This document shows positions 16,148-25,918 of a stretch of DNA of 64,000 nt, one piece after another. The stretch lies in assembly GCA_902582405.1 (NCBI GenBank), contig CACHSA010000002.1, positions 62,001 through 126,000 of the forward strand, in the 5' to 3' direction. The notes under the pieces were generated by a model, which made no database searches, was not told the DNA's origin, and was given only the letters and a program-made list of their open reading frames with translations. This DNA comes from an uncultured Bacteroidota bacterium. GTDB taxonomy: Bacteria; Bacteroidota; Bacteroidia; Flavobacteriales; Flavobacteriaceae. Position 1 is the first letter of the stretch, and each line of letters starts with the position of its first letter. The translations under genes were made by a program, and so were the position numbers.

Positions 16148-17129
16148 TTTTGGTTTTAGTTTTCAACCAATCCAAAATAATTTTTAAATCAGTAGAATTC
16201 ACAAGATCTAAACTTTGAATGTTTAATGTAAAAACTGAATTGTTAGATTCATTTTTGTTTAAAAGTGAAATGACTTTTTTAAATCCTATTTTATGTGGGC
16301 GATGTATTTCCAATAAATCATTGTTTTCTTTTAGAATAAGAGATTGGTTATTTATGGCCTTGTGCCAAACTAAAGAATAAGAATAATATTGCTTATAATT
16401 TCTAAATCTATATTTTATTTGATCTATTAAATCTTTTTTTTCCTTTGAAATGTAATTAAAAAAGTGAGACTTCAAAAGCGGTCTTGGCTTATGATGCGTA
16501 AGAAAATATTTTTCTTTAAATCCAGCTATTTGTGCAGAATGAGCCTGGGAATATTTAAATCCAGCCCTTTTTAAAGTCCAAGGAAACAACAAATATTTCA
16601 ATTGGTAATACCAAATTTTTTGAGGGAGTTTTTTCCATTTACCAGAGACAATTGGTGTCCCATCTTTAAACCAATCCGAAATCTTTGTTGGCTTAATTAA
16701 AAACATATCATCATTGAAATAAATAAAATGTTCTGACAAATTTGGAATGCAATGCAGCATTGTTTCAATACTTGTACTATTAAATGTTGGAAGAAATTCA
16801 ATAAAATCTCTAAAAATTACTTTATGATCTATCACTTTTAATTTATCTCTGTACTCCTTTCTCCAACTATTTGACTCATCAATTATTTTGGGACTTTGGT
16901 CATCAGTTACAATAAAAATATTATTAATAAATGGAGCAAATTTGATTATGGACTTTATTACGAATTCGATCTCTCCTACTTGGTTGTACCTAGTTTTTAC
17001 ATTTTGGATTTTACTTTCTTTTTCACTATTTAAGTACTTTGCCTTTTTTTTGATTAAACCTTTATCTGATCCATCAACCCATGTGATTACAGCGTCAACT
17101 AAAATCTTTGATTTAATATTGGAATCCAT
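16134..17129 (-). CDS. Stealth-family sugar-phosphate transferase
   Basis: About 331 residues. The track's first residue is a GTG at 17132; the ATG at 17129 is the likelier start. Stealth conserved regions are visible: CR1 VDAVITWVDGSD, CR2 RYNQVGEIEFVIKSIIKFAP through FIVTDDQSP and HFIYFNDDMFLI, CR3 around YSQAHSAQIAGFK, and a CR4-like tail HKAINNQSLIL. The family includes capsule hexose-1-phosphate transferases and the GlcNAc-1-phosphotransferase of animals. A role in phosphodiester-linked surface polysaccharide is likely. It begins a few bases after the penicillin acylase stop, so the two are probably cotranscribed. Confidence 0.85.
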   Translation of the reverse strand: MDSNIKSKILVDAVITWVDGSDKGLIKKKAKYLNSEKESKIQNVKTRYNQVGEIEFVIKSIIKFAPFINNIFIVTDDQSPKIIDESNSWRKEYRDKLKVIDHKVIFRDFIEFLPTFNSTSIETMLHCIPNLSEHFIYFNDDMFLIKPTKISDWFKDGTPIVSGKWKKLPQKIWYYQLKYLLFPWTLKRAGFKYSQAHSAQIAGFKEKYFLTHHKPRPLLKSHFFNYISKEKKDLIDQIKYRFRNYKQYYSYSLVWHKAINNQSLILKENNDLLEIHRPHKIGFKKVISLLNKNESNNSVFTLNIQSLDLVNSTDLKIILDWLKTKTKINLK

Positions 17130-17135
17130 CACACT

Positions 17136-19541
17136 TTAGTTTGACCCTGGTAAAAGAACAGTTTTTTTATAAGTTGAGGTCAAAACTTTATCTTTAGAAT
17201 AATAAAGAGGAAAGTATTCATCTTGAGCCCAAGATTTGAATAAATTTTTATAAAATGGACTACTAGGATCACCCGACTGCCCAGGTGAATTGGTCCCCAC
17301 AGCCTTATCCCAGTCTCCAGTATTAGTTATTATTCTAAAGGTGGCTCCACTAGATTGATTTAAATTATTACCTGTAGAATTAGGCGTGTATCCGTTACCT
17401 CCTCTTGAAAGAGGTCCAAGATTTAAACTATCGGAATAATTACTGTTAGAAACTAAACCTAAAGCATGAGTAAGGGTTATATGTTTTAAGTCTTTTTGAC
17501 CATATTCCCAATTCAAAGTTTCATTTCCAGCCATATTTTTTAAATCCTTTACGGCTTGTTCAAATGTTTTTTTAATAAATTTATTTCTTGCCTCAATAGG
17601 GTTTTTACCAAAGAAAACTTCGGTGGGATTGTCGAGGATATCAATTATTCTTTTAAGTTGGATGCTCCTCAAATATGGTCTGGCTTTTTTTGGAACAAAA
17701 GTATTTGTAGCTTCTTCTTTAATTTTATTTTCCCAAAACACATAAATAGATGCCTCAACGGAGTTAGGAGTTAGTTTGTAGTCCCAATTTTTTAATATGT
17801 TTCTTAATTCTCTTTGCTCAACATTTAAATAAATATTATCTAAATATGGAATCAGTTTTTTAGCTGGTAGTGAAGTAACATCTACCTGCAGATCTATCAT
17901 ATCTTTCATCGTTAGAGAATCATTTTCAGACAAAACTTGATTTAATCTTTCTCCTCGGTAAGGGTCAGACCATGAAAATCCGATTGCATCCCATTTTTTG
18001 TAATCGGTTGGAATTACATTTTGATTTGCAGTTGCAAAAAATCCATTAGCTGGATTTTTTATATGTGGCTTCTCAATAATAGGTAAATATCCGTCCCATT
18101 CATAACTCCCATCACCGGGAACAGGTACTAATCCACTAAAGTTTCTTCTTATTGGGGCAATCCCTACTGATTGCCAACCTATATTCCCATTTTTATCTGC
18201 CCATATCATGTTTTCCCCTGGGACATTACTATAATTACAAGCTTCTCTAAATTCCTCCCATGTTTTCGCTTGATCCATTCTTAGAGAGGCCAGATATGGA
18301 GATCCTCCAATTTCAAGCCATGCACATCGAACCCCAAACGCAACAGATTTTTCTTTATTTATATATGTAACTGGGCCATGAATTGAATAATTCAATTCAA
18401 TTTTTTTTGGACTTTCTCCTTTTACTGGAATCTCCTCTTCAATAACTTTAAATTTTAACCACTTCCCTTTGTGCCAATATTTAGAAGGATCTTTAGGGTT
18501 TAATTTGTATTGATACAAATCCTCACCGTCTGTTCTAAAAACGGTTAGTCCCCAAGCTCCGTATTCATTGTGTCCTATTGATATCCCTGGAATTTCAGGC
18601 TCACCTCCTCCTATAACGTTCCATCCTGGAGCAATCAAATGAGCCATGTATCTAAGTGAGGGTACCGCAACCTTTCTGTGAGGGTCGTTTGCCATGTACG
18701 TATTTTTATCTTTGGTTTTTGAACCACTAACAACCCAGTTGTTGCTCCCTATTTGTAGAGAATCTTCAGCTTTATCGTTAATGAAATTAGCAATTCCCAA
18801 TAATTCTTTATCTTGATATCTTTCAATTAGGTCTTCTTTTTCAAACTTAACATCTTTTCTAAAATCAAAATATGGCTTTAATATGTTTTCAAATAATAAC
18901 TGTCTATTTATTTTTTTGTCTAGTTCTATTTTAGGCTCTTTAGGGTGAAACCATAAAAGTTCCTTAACTTTTTTTTCGCCAAGAATTGCAACTGCTCTGC
19001 CAATTTGAAGCTCCTGTCCAATATTCCCTAATAATCCCTGATGTCTAGATATCACGACCTCTGGAGTCCATTTTTGAGGTTTTATCCCCAACATTTTAAA
19101 TGGTAATGGAAGCTTTTTTGGAGTTTTTAGAATCTCGTCAATATAAGCATTAATCCCATTTACAAAAGACTCGACAATTTGTTTACCTTGAGGGTGATAA
19201 TGATTTAATTCAGCGTCAATGTTCCCTCTAAACTTAAATAATCTAACACCAATGTCTCTGTCAAGTTGCTTGGATCCCAAGATTTCTGATAAATTACCCA
19301 ATGCTTGTCTTCGCCATATCTCAAATTGAAACAAGCGATCTTTCGCTGCAGCATAACCTTGAGCGAAAAATAAATCGTTTTGATTCTCCGCGTATATATG
19401 ATTAATACCCCAATTATCCCTGAAAATTTCAACTTTTTCTGAGATATCGTTGACATATTTTTTACTAGTTGAAAATTTGTTTTTATTGTCAGAACAATTA
19501 AAAAAAATCAACACAAAAATTATAAATGAATATCTATACAT
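17136..19541 (-). CDS. Penicillin acylase family lipoprotein (Ntn hydrolase)
   Basis: 801 residues. A lipoprotein signal (YSFIIFVLIFFNCSDN) predicts attachment at Cys16. The family order is an alpha chain with a WGINHIYAEN/QGYAAAKDRLFQFE start, a linker, then the autocatalytic site QIGSNNWVVSGSKT. Ser266 would become the N-terminal nucleophile of the beta chain. Further marks are NDPHR, PEIPGISIGHNEYGAWGLT and PGQSGDP near the end. Members cleave amide bonds of beta-lactams, N-acyl homoserine lactones or other acyl amides; the substrate cannot be read here. The Stealth gene follows directly. Confidence 0.9.
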   Translation of the reverse strand: MYRYSFIIFVLIFFNCSDNKNKFSTSKKYVNDISEKVEIFRDNWGINHIYAENQNDLFFAQGYAAAKDRLFQFEIWRRQALGNLSEILGSKQLDRDIGVRLFKFRGNIDAELNHYHPQGKQIVESFVNGINAYIDEILKTPKKLPLPFKMLGIKPQKWTPEVVISRHQGLLGNIGQELQIGRAVAILGEKKVKELLWFHPKEPKIELDKKINRQLLFENILKPYFDFRKDVKFEKEDLIERYQDKELLGIANFINDKAEDSLQIGSNNWVVSGSKTKDKNTYMANDPHRKVAVPSLRYMAHLIAPGWNVIGGGEPEIPGISIGHNEYGAWGLTVFRTDGEDLYQYKLNPKDPSKYWHKGKWLKFKVIEEEIPVKGESPKKIELNYSIHGPVTYINKEKSVAFGVRCAWLEIGGSPYLASLRMDQAKTWEEFREACNYSNVPGENMIWADKNGNIGWQSVGIAPIRRNFSGLVPVPGDGSYEWDGYLPIIEKPHIKNPANGFFATANQNVIPTDYKKWDAIGFSWSDPYRGERLNQVLSENDSLTMKDMIDLQVDVTSLPAKKLIPYLDNIYLNVEQRELRNILKNWDYKLTPNSVEASIYVFWENKIKEEATNTFVPKKARPYLRSIQLKRIIDILDNPTEVFFGKNPIEARNKFIKKTFEQAVKDLKNMAGNETLNWEYGQKDLKHITLTHALGLVSNSNYSDSLNLGPLSRGGNGYTPNSTGNNLNQSSGATFRIITNTGDWDKAVGTNSPGQSGDPSSPFYKNLFKSWAQDEYFPLYYSKDKVLTSTYKKTVLLPGSN

Positions 19542-19595
19542 ATTTGATAAATATATGACTAAATTGAATAACAGATGTCTTCTTAATTTAACATA

Positions 19596-20765
19596 ATGAA
19601 AATGAATTTATTTAATTTTTTTATGATTAACATGTTGAACAGAACTAAACAGATTTTAAAAATTTTCTTTTTTCTAATTTTCATTTTTGAATGTGCCTCT
19701 CAATCAAATAAAACCGAAAGTAGTTTCCAATCAAGTAATCGTTTGGTACTTGGTGATTTAAAGCTAAAAACAGCCTCCCTGGATTTAGGAGATGTTGATG
19801 GTGACGGTGATATAGATATCGTTGTTGCAAACGGAAGACACTGGCCGGCACAGAATCAGGTTTTCTTCAATAACGGTAGTGGTATTTTTACAGTTTCAAA
19901 GAATTTAGGCACCTTGAGTAGTACCAGTTATTCAACAGAATTAGGTGATTTTGATAACGATGGGGATCTAGATATTGCTGTTGGAAACGATAGAGCTCCA
20001 AACAAAATTTTTGAAAATGATGGTTTAGGGAATTTTAAATTTAAAGGAATTTTTGGAAGCCTGAACTCACCAACCAGAAACATTGTGTTGTCAGACATCG
20101 ACCAAGATAATGATTTAGATATTCTCATTACAAATAGAGGTCATGTAAATGAAATATGTTTAAATGATGGAAATGGGTATTTCGATCAAGTTTTATTTTT
20201 TGGTTCAAAATCAGATTCAACAATCGATGTTGAGGCAATTGATATAGACTTTGATGGAGATATTGATTTAGTTTTAGCAAATAGAGATAGCCAACAAAAC
20301 TTTATTTATTTAAATGATGGTAAATTAAATTTCAATAAAAAAATTGCTTTTGGAAGTGAAAATGAAAATACTAGAGCAGTTGAAGTTGCCGATATAAATA
20401 ATGATAATTTTTATGACATTGTTTGTGCTAATATCAATGCTCCTAACACAATTTTTTACGGCAACAAAAGTTTGAACTACAATACATCCGATCAATTTGA
20501 TAAAGGAAATGATTTATCTTACTCTCTTGATGTTGGAGATTTTGACAATGATGGAGACCCCGATATAGTGGTAGGGAACTCAAAAAGTCCTAACTCAGTT
20601 TTTTTTAATCTAGGAAAAAAGGGATGGAAAAAAGAATTAATTAAAAAAGAAAATTTTAACACCTATGATATTAAAGCCTTTGACATAAATGGTGACTCTT
20701 TTTTGGACATAATTGAAAGTAATTCGGATGATTTGAATTATTATTACATAAATAAAAAAAGATAG
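19596..20765 (+). CDS. FG-GAP/VCBS repeat lipoprotein
   Basis: 389 residues. A lipoprotein signal ends at IFECASQ; a start at the later ATG (19632, MLNRTKQILK) would give a more standard signal length and is a real alternative. The mature part holds about seven repeats with Ca2+-loop motifs such as DVDGDGDIDIVVANG, DFDNDGDLDIAVGN, DIDQDNDLDILITN, DFDGDIDLVLAN and DFDNDGDPDIVVGN. This predicts a seven-bladed integrin-like propeller at the cell surface. The MBL-fold gene follows 5 bases after the stop and is likely cotranscribed. Function unknown; binding or adhesion is plausible. Confidence 0.85.
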   Translation: MKMNLFNFFMINMLNRTKQILKIFFFLIFIFECASQSNKTESSFQSSNRLVLGDLKLKTASLDLGDVDGDGDIDIVVANGRHWPAQNQVFFNNGSGIFTVSKNLGTLSSTSYSTELGDFDNDGDLDIAVGNDRAPNKIFENDGLGNFKFKGIFGSLNSPTRNIVLSDIDQDNDLDILITNRGHVNEICLNDGNGYFDQVLFFGSKSDSTIDVEAIDIDFDGDIDLVLANRDSQQNFIYLNDGKLNFNKKIAFGSENENTRAVEVADINNDNFYDIVCANINAPNTIFYGNKSLNYNTSDQFDKGNDLSYSLDVGDFDNDGDPDIVVGNSKSPNSVFFNLGKKGWKKELIKKENFNTYDIKAFDINGDSFLDIIESNSDDLNYYYINKKR

Positions 20766-20770
20766 CCTTG

Positions 20771-21721
20771 ATGAAAAAATTAATTTTGTTTTTTTTGATG
20801 GGGTTTCACTTTAATGTTTTATCGCAAGGTGTGAAAGGCCCACTAGAATTTAGATATTTTGGAACGGCTGGTTTTGAAATTACGGATGGTAAAACTACAG
20901 TTTTACTTGACCCATATATTTCGAGAATAAAATTAGGTGAGTCCTCAATAAAACTTCCTTCGGGTAACAAAAATTCTGTTACAGACACTAAAGACAAAAG
21001 AAAGAGTTTTAAAAGGACAGACATATACGAATCGGATACAACATTAATTAAAAGAATTATTCAAAAAGCGGATTTTATTTTTATTCATCACTCTCATTTT
21101 GATCATCTTGCTGATGTCCCTTTTATTGCAAAATTAACAGGTGCCAAAATTATTGGAACAGAAACAACTATTTCTATATTGGAAGCCTACGGGATAAAAA
21201 AAGATAAACTTTACACTGTAAAAGGAGGAGAAGATTATCAATTTGATGGGTTCTCTGTTCGTGTAATCCCTGGAATACACTCTGCATTAGCAGATAAACA
21301 TTACTTCAGTTCAGAAACTTACAAAGCTGGAGAAGTTGTGGCGCCCTTGAGGATAAATCAATTTATTGAAGGGGGATCGTTAATGTTTATGCTAAGGATA
21401 AATAATCAAAAAGTTTTGACCATGGGGTCTATGAACTTTATCGAAAGAGAAATTGAAGGTCTTGACCCAGATATATTATTAGCTGGAGTTAATCTTTCTA
21501 GATTTAACATGTATAAATATGATGAAAGATTGTTATCTGTAACTGGTTTCCCTAGAATAGTAATTCCGACTCACTGGGATAATTTCAGAATGCCTTACAG
21601 TTTTTCTCAAGAAGTTAGTATTGAAAATAAATTAGTCCCTTTTCGAAACAAAGTAAGAGAAGTTTCACCCGACACAAAAGTGATTTTCCCTGTGCATCTT
21701 CAAAAGTTTATAGTTAAATAA
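20771..21721 (+). CDS. Exported MBL-fold metallohydrolase (UlaG/PhnP-like)
   Basis: 316 residues from the ATG at 20771 (the track begins one codon earlier at a TTG). A signal peptide, MKKLILFFLMGFHFNVLSQ, predicts export. The metal motif HHSHFDH (about residues 106-112) follows the strand FIFIH, with GIHSA and PTHWD providing later ligands, as in the beta-lactamase superfamily domain 2 branch. A 30-residue insertion sits between DPYISR and the HxHxDH motif. It lies 5 bases after the FG-GAP lipoprotein gene. A hydrolase acting on a secreted or periplasmic ester or phosphodiester is likely, but the substrate is unknown. Confidence 0.82.
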   Translation: MKKLILFFLMGFHFNVLSQGVKGPLEFRYFGTAGFEITDGKTTVLLDPYISRIKLGESSIKLPSGNKNSVTDTKDKRKSFKRTDIYESDTTLIKRIIQKADFIFIHHSHFDHLADVPFIAKLTGAKIIGTETTISILEAYGIKKDKLYTVKGGEDYQFDGFSVRVIPGIHSALADKHYFSSETYKAGEVVAPLRINQFIEGGSLMFMLRINNQKVLTMGSMNFIEREIEGLDPDILLAGVNLSRFNMYKYDERLLSVTGFPRIVIPTHWDNFRMPYSFSQEVSIENKLVPFRNKVREVSPDTKVIFPVHLQKFIVK

Positions 21722-21798
21722 GAATTAATTATTTAATTAAAATATAACTTTTATATAAAACCTTAACTTTAAGTTGATTAGAAAATAAATTTAAAACT

Positions 21799-24700
21799 AT
21801 GATAAACTATATATTAAAGATAGGTCTTGTGATATTATCTCTTTCACACATTAATCTTAGAGGACAAGAACCTTTAAATGAGAACAAATCTATTCCTGAT
21901 TTCAAAGAACTAAAATATAGAAATGTAGGTCCCACTAGAGGCGGTAGGGTAACCTCAGTTTGTGGTGTAAATAATAATCAATTTACATTTTACATGGGTA
22001 CAACTGGCGGAGGTTTGTGGAAATCAACAGATGCTGGTTTGAATTGGAATAATATAAGCGATGGTTTCTTTAAATCACCGTCAATAGGAGCAATCAGAGT
22101 TTATCAAAAAAAACCATCTGTAATTTACGTTGGTACTGGCTCCGACGGCATCCGGTCCAATGTAATTGTAGGTAAGGGGATTTATAAATCAACTGACGCT
22201 GGGAAATCGTGGATGCATATTGGTCTTCAAAATGTAGGGCAGATTGGTGCTGTAGAAACGCATCCGGAAAATCCAGACATAGTCTATGTTGCTGCTATAG
22301 GGCAACCCTTCCAACCAAATGAAGAAAGGGGATTATATAAATCTTTAGATGGAGGAAAAACTTGGGAAAAAATTCTTTTTATTTCTAACAAAATAGGTAT
22401 TGTTGATATTGAAATATCACCCGATGATCCAAATATAATATATGCAGCCTCTTGGAGAGGAGAGAGAAAACCATGGACAATAATTAGTGGATCAGAAGAA
22501 GGGGGGATTTACAAATCTTTAGATGCGGGTAAAACTTGGCAAAAATTAAAAAAAGGACTTCCTAAAGGATTAATTGGTAAAATAGATCTCGCAACCACTG
22601 CTGCCGACCCTAACAGAATTTATGCTTTAATTGAAGCTGAAAATGGTCAAGGTGGAGTTTACGCATCATACGATAAAGGGAAAAACTTCACAGCTATGAG
22701 CCACAGAAAAGAACTGGTTAATAGACCTTTTTATTATTGTAACCTAGAGGCCGATCCAAAAAATGCAGATATTCTTTTTTCCAATGCAAATAGATTTATG
22801 ATGTCTAATGATGCAGGTAAAACATGGAAAATAATGAGAACTCCTCATGGTGACAATCATGATATCTGGATTAACCCTAACAACACTAACATATGGATAC
22901 AGTCTAACGATGGAGGTGCTAATATCACTTTTAATGGTGGTAAAAGTTGGACCACTCAATTTAACCAACCAACAGCAGAAATTTACCAAGTTGAAGTTGA
23001 TAATCAGTATCCATACTGGCTTTATGGAGGTCAACAAGATAATTCAACTACTATTTCAGTTCCCAGTCTTCCCCCATATCCAATGCAAGCAGGACCTAAC
23101 GCTTGGATCATGCAAACTGGAGGCTGTGAAACAGGACCTGCTGTTCCAAATCCAATTAACCCAAATATAGTTTATTCAAATTGCAAAGGAAAATTTGGAG
23201 TTTACAACAAAGAAACAGGACAAGAAAAGCAGTTTTATGTTGGAGCGGCTAATATGTATGGTCACAACCCAAAAGATCTTAAGTTTAGATTCCAAAGAGT
23301 CTCACCAATTCATATTTCACCTCACGATGAAAAGGTTATTTATCATGGGTCCCAGTTTGTTCACAAAACCGTAGACCAAGGAATTACATGGGAAAAAATT
23401 TCCCCCGATCTCACTGAGTTTGATCCAAGTAAGCAAGTAATTTCGGGTTCGCCAATTACAAGAGATGTGACCGGAGAAGAATTCTATAGCACTATTTATT
23501 CTATTAGAGAATCTAACATTGAAAAAGGGCAGATTTGGGTTGGATCCAATGATGGACTAATTCATATTACAAGAGATGGTGGTGAAAGTTGGAAAAATGT
23601 TACGCCAAAGAGTTTAAAAAAAGGAGGTAGAGTAGATTCTGTTGAACCATCAAAACACGAAAAGAGTACTGCGTTTGTGACTGTTTTGAGATATCAGCTT
23701 GGAGACTGGTCCCCTTACATATATAAAACAACCAACTATGGGGAGGCCTGGAAATTAATAACAAACGGTATTCCATCAGACTTCCCGGTAAGAGTGGTTA
23801 GAGAAGATCCAAACAAAAAAGGATTATTATATGCTGGTACGGAGTTTGGAATATTTATTTCAAGGAATGGAGGAGAAAACTGGGAGTCATTTCAACAAAA
23901 TCTTCCAATTACTCCCATAACTGATCTTAAAGTTCACAGAGATGATATTGTTCTTTCAACTATGGGTAGATCATTTTGGATCTTAGATAGAATTAATTTT
24001 TTACACCACGATTATGAAGTTGATAAACCCTATCTAGTTCAACCTTCAGAAACTTTCAGATATAGGTATAGAGCATCAAGGAATTCAAATAATTTTTATC
24101 CCCAATCTAGTGTGGTTTTGGATTATTATCTAGAAAGCGATGCATACGAGAATATAAATCTCTCATTTTATGACAAAGACAATAATCTAATAAATTCGTT
24201 TTCAAATTCATCGGGTGAAGATATAACTGACACATCTTATAATATGGAATTGAGTCAATACGAGTCTATTACTACAAAAAGCTTGAAAATTCAGTCTGGT
24301 TTAAACAGATTTAGATGGGATATGAGACATCGAGGATCTTGGGATAAAGATGAGAATAAATCTTATAAAAATGGACCTCTTGTTTGTCCTGGAAAATATA
24401 AAGCTGTTTTGTCTTTAGGTGAAAAAAAGTTAGTGACAGAATTTATTATAAGCAAGGATCCAAAATTATCTGTTTCAAATCAGGATCTTAGAAATTTAGA
24501 ATTATTCCAGCTTAAAGTTGTTGAGAAGATTTCAGAGGCTAAGAATTTGGAAAATAAAATTGAACAAATACTTTCTGAAAAAAAATTGAACAATAAGGAG
24601 AAAAGTATAGTCTTAAAAGCTCAAGAGGATATGGCAACTAAAGAAGGAACTTACATGCAGCCAATGCTAGTAGACCAATACAACTACTTATATAGCATGT

Positions 24701-24807
24701 TATCTAGATCTGATCAAGAAGTTGGTAACGATGCTCACTTAAGATTAATAGAATTAAACAAAAGGCTTGAAAAAAACAAAAAATTAATAAATTCCGTTTC
24801 ACCATAA
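21799..24807 (+). CDS. Secreted giant BNR/Asp-box repeat protein (second copy)
   Basis: 1002 residues with a signal peptide cleaved near LRGQ. About eleven Asp-boxes, for example STDAGKSW, SLDGGKTW, SLDAGKTW, SNDAGKTW, TVDQGITW, TRDGGESW and SRNGGENW. Blocks align with the protein at 2134-5229: GGRVTSVCGV with GGRVTDVDGV, RPFYYCNLEADP with RPFYYSDVRVDP, YGGQQDN with YGGLQDN, ISPHDEKVIYHG with ISPHDPETVYVG, and SPDLT in both. It has the same C-terminal layout of a beta domain with RFRWDMRHRG and a helical tail. Two seven-bladed propellers are likely; no enzyme activity is supported. A long poly-purine stretch and no clear promoter precede it. Confidence 0.8.
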   Translation: MINYILKIGLVILSLSHINLRGQEPLNENKSIPDFKELKYRNVGPTRGGRVTSVCGVNNNQFTFYMGTTGGGLWKSTDAGLNWNNISDGFFKSPSIGAIRVYQKKPSVIYVGTGSDGIRSNVIVGKGIYKSTDAGKSWMHIGLQNVGQIGAVETHPENPDIVYVAAIGQPFQPNEERGLYKSLDGGKTWEKILFISNKIGIVDIEISPDDPNIIYAASWRGERKPWTIISGSEEGGIYKSLDAGKTWQKLKKGLPKGLIGKIDLATTAADPNRIYALIEAENGQGGVYASYDKGKNFTAMSHRKELVNRPFYYCNLEADPKNADILFSNANRFMMSNDAGKTWKIMRTPHGDNHDIWINPNNTNIWIQSNDGGANITFNGGKSWTTQFNQPTAEIYQVEVDNQYPYWLYGGQQDNSTTISVPSLPPYPMQAGPNAWIMQTGGCETGPAVPNPINPNIVYSNCKGKFGVYNKETGQEKQFYVGAANMYGHNPKDLKFRFQRVSPIHISPHDEKVIYHGSQFVHKTVDQGITWEKISPDLTEFDPSKQVISGSPITRDVTGEEFYSTIYSIRESNIEKGQIWVGSNDGLIHITRDGGESWKNVTPKSLKKGGRVDSVEPSKHEKSTAFVTVLRYQLGDWSPYIYKTTNYGEAWKLITNGIPSDFPVRVVREDPNKKGLLYAGTEFGIFISRNGGENWESFQQNLPITPITDLKVHRDDIVLSTMGRSFWILDRINFLHHDYEVDKPYLVQPSETFRYRYRASRNSNNFYPQSSVVLDYYLESDAYENINLSFYDKDNNLINSFSNSSGEDITDTSYNMELSQYESITTKSLKIQSGLNRFRWDMRHRGSWDKDENKSYKNGPLVCPGKYKAVLSLGEKKLVTEFIISKDPKLSVSNQDLRNLELFQLKVVEKISEAKNLENKIEQILSEKKLNNKEKSIVLKAQEDMATKEGTYMQPMLVDQYNYLYSMLSRSDQEVGNDAHLRLIELNKRLEKNKKLINSVSP

Positions 24808-24814
24808 AAAGTAT

Positions 24815-25810
24815 TTAAAGATCTTTTGGCATAGTGTTAAGGTAATTCTGTTTCCAAATTTTCCTTCTTGTCTTATCATCTACATTGCCTCCAGATAGAA
24901 TAATAAGAATTTCTTTTTTTTTTGATTGTTTTTTTAACCATTTAAAAGCCGCCTCCATTGTCATTGCACAAGTAGGTTCTATTTGAATTTTGAGCATATG
25001 ATTTAACCACTGTGTCCAATAAATAATTTTATCTTCTTCAACCTCGTAGAATTCGTCTAATTTTTTTAAAAATTCAAACGTTATATCACCTATCGCCATT
25101 GTCATAGCTCCGTCAGCTATTGTATCGGGAATTCCTTTTAGTCTTTGAATTGAATTCAATCTAACGGACTGAACAGCGTCATTTGCATTTAAAGGTTCTG
25201 CACCAATTACTTTTGCAGAAGGACAAAGTTGTCTAGCTGTAATAAGAGCTCCAGATAAAAGTCCACCACCGCCACAAGGTGCAAAAACTGCATCTACAAA
25301 CTTTAGTTTTTCAAGTGCCTCAAGAGTCGCTGTGCCCTGTCCAGCAATTACTTGCTTGTTGTTAAAAGGTGGTAACCAATAGACATCTTCGTCTCTTGAC
25401 GCATTAATTACTTTCTCATCAGATTCGTCTCTGGTGGGTGAAAGCACAACTTCAGCACCGTACGATCTAGTTGCTTGAATTTTAATTTTGGATGCATATT
25501 CAGGCATAAAAATAGTTGACGGTATTCCAAATTGACTTGAAGCCCAGGAGACAGCTTGAGCATGATTACCAGAACTGTTTGCAACTATTTTTTTGGGTTT
25601 TTTATCCTCTTCTACAAGCCATGAAATAGCATTACTGGCGCCTCTAGACTTAAATGCTCCAATTTTTTGAAAACTATCTGCCTTGAAATATATTTTGTGA
25701 CCTAACCAATCATTTAATATTGAAGATGAAATAATTGGTGTGTCAACAATAAACTTACTAATTCTGTTTTTTGCTTCAACTATATCCTTAAAAGATGGTT
25801 TAGTTTTCAA
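24815..25810 (-). CDS. Threonine ammonia-lyase / serine racemase-like PLP enzyme
   Basis: 331 residues, fold-type II PLP enzyme. The lysine that binds PLP lies in QKIGAFKSRGASNA, substrate-binding NSSGNHAQA follows, and the phosphate loop is PCGGGGLLSG. The protein has no C-terminal ACT domain, so it is the short catabolic type (threonine/serine dehydratase or serine racemase), not feedback-controlled IlvA. The start is TTG at 25810, which gives the expected N-terminus; no in-frame ATG is nearby. It converges with the BNR gene after only 7 bases. Threonine to 2-oxobutyrate plus ammonia is the likely reaction. Confidence 0.85.
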   Translation of the reverse strand: MKTKPSFKDIVEAKNRISKFIVDTPIISSSILNDWLGHKIYFKADSFQKIGAFKSRGASNAISWLVEEDKKPKKIVANSSGNHAQAVSWASSQFGIPSTIFMPEYASKIKIQATRSYGAEVVLSPTRDESDEKVINASRDEDVYWLPPFNNKQVIAGQGTATLEALEKLKFVDAVFAPCGGGGLLSGALITARQLCPSAKVIGAEPLNANDAVQSVRLNSIQRLKGIPDTIADGAMTMAIGDITFEFLKKLDEFYEVEEDKIIYWTQWLNHMLKIQIEPTCAMTMEAAFKWLKKQSKKKEILIILSGGNVDDKTRRKIWKQNYLNTMPKDL

Positions 25811-25918
25811 ATCTAGAGACCATTATTTTTTCCTGAAGGTAAATAAAAAATTGTATGGTGGTAAAATATTCAATTTGTTTTTTTAATTTGTTTGTTATTA
25901 ACTATAAATCAATTTAAA

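Noticed and set aside
22847-23170. 107-residue plus-strand ORF in another frame of the second BNR gene
   Set aside because: Lies wholly inside the BNR gene, whose frame is supported by Asp-boxes throughout.
25808-25815. TAGATTTG on the minus strand as promoter of the threonine dehydratase-like gene
   Set aside because: It overlaps the TTG start codon, so transcription from it would begin inside the gene; probably coincidence unless the start is wrong.
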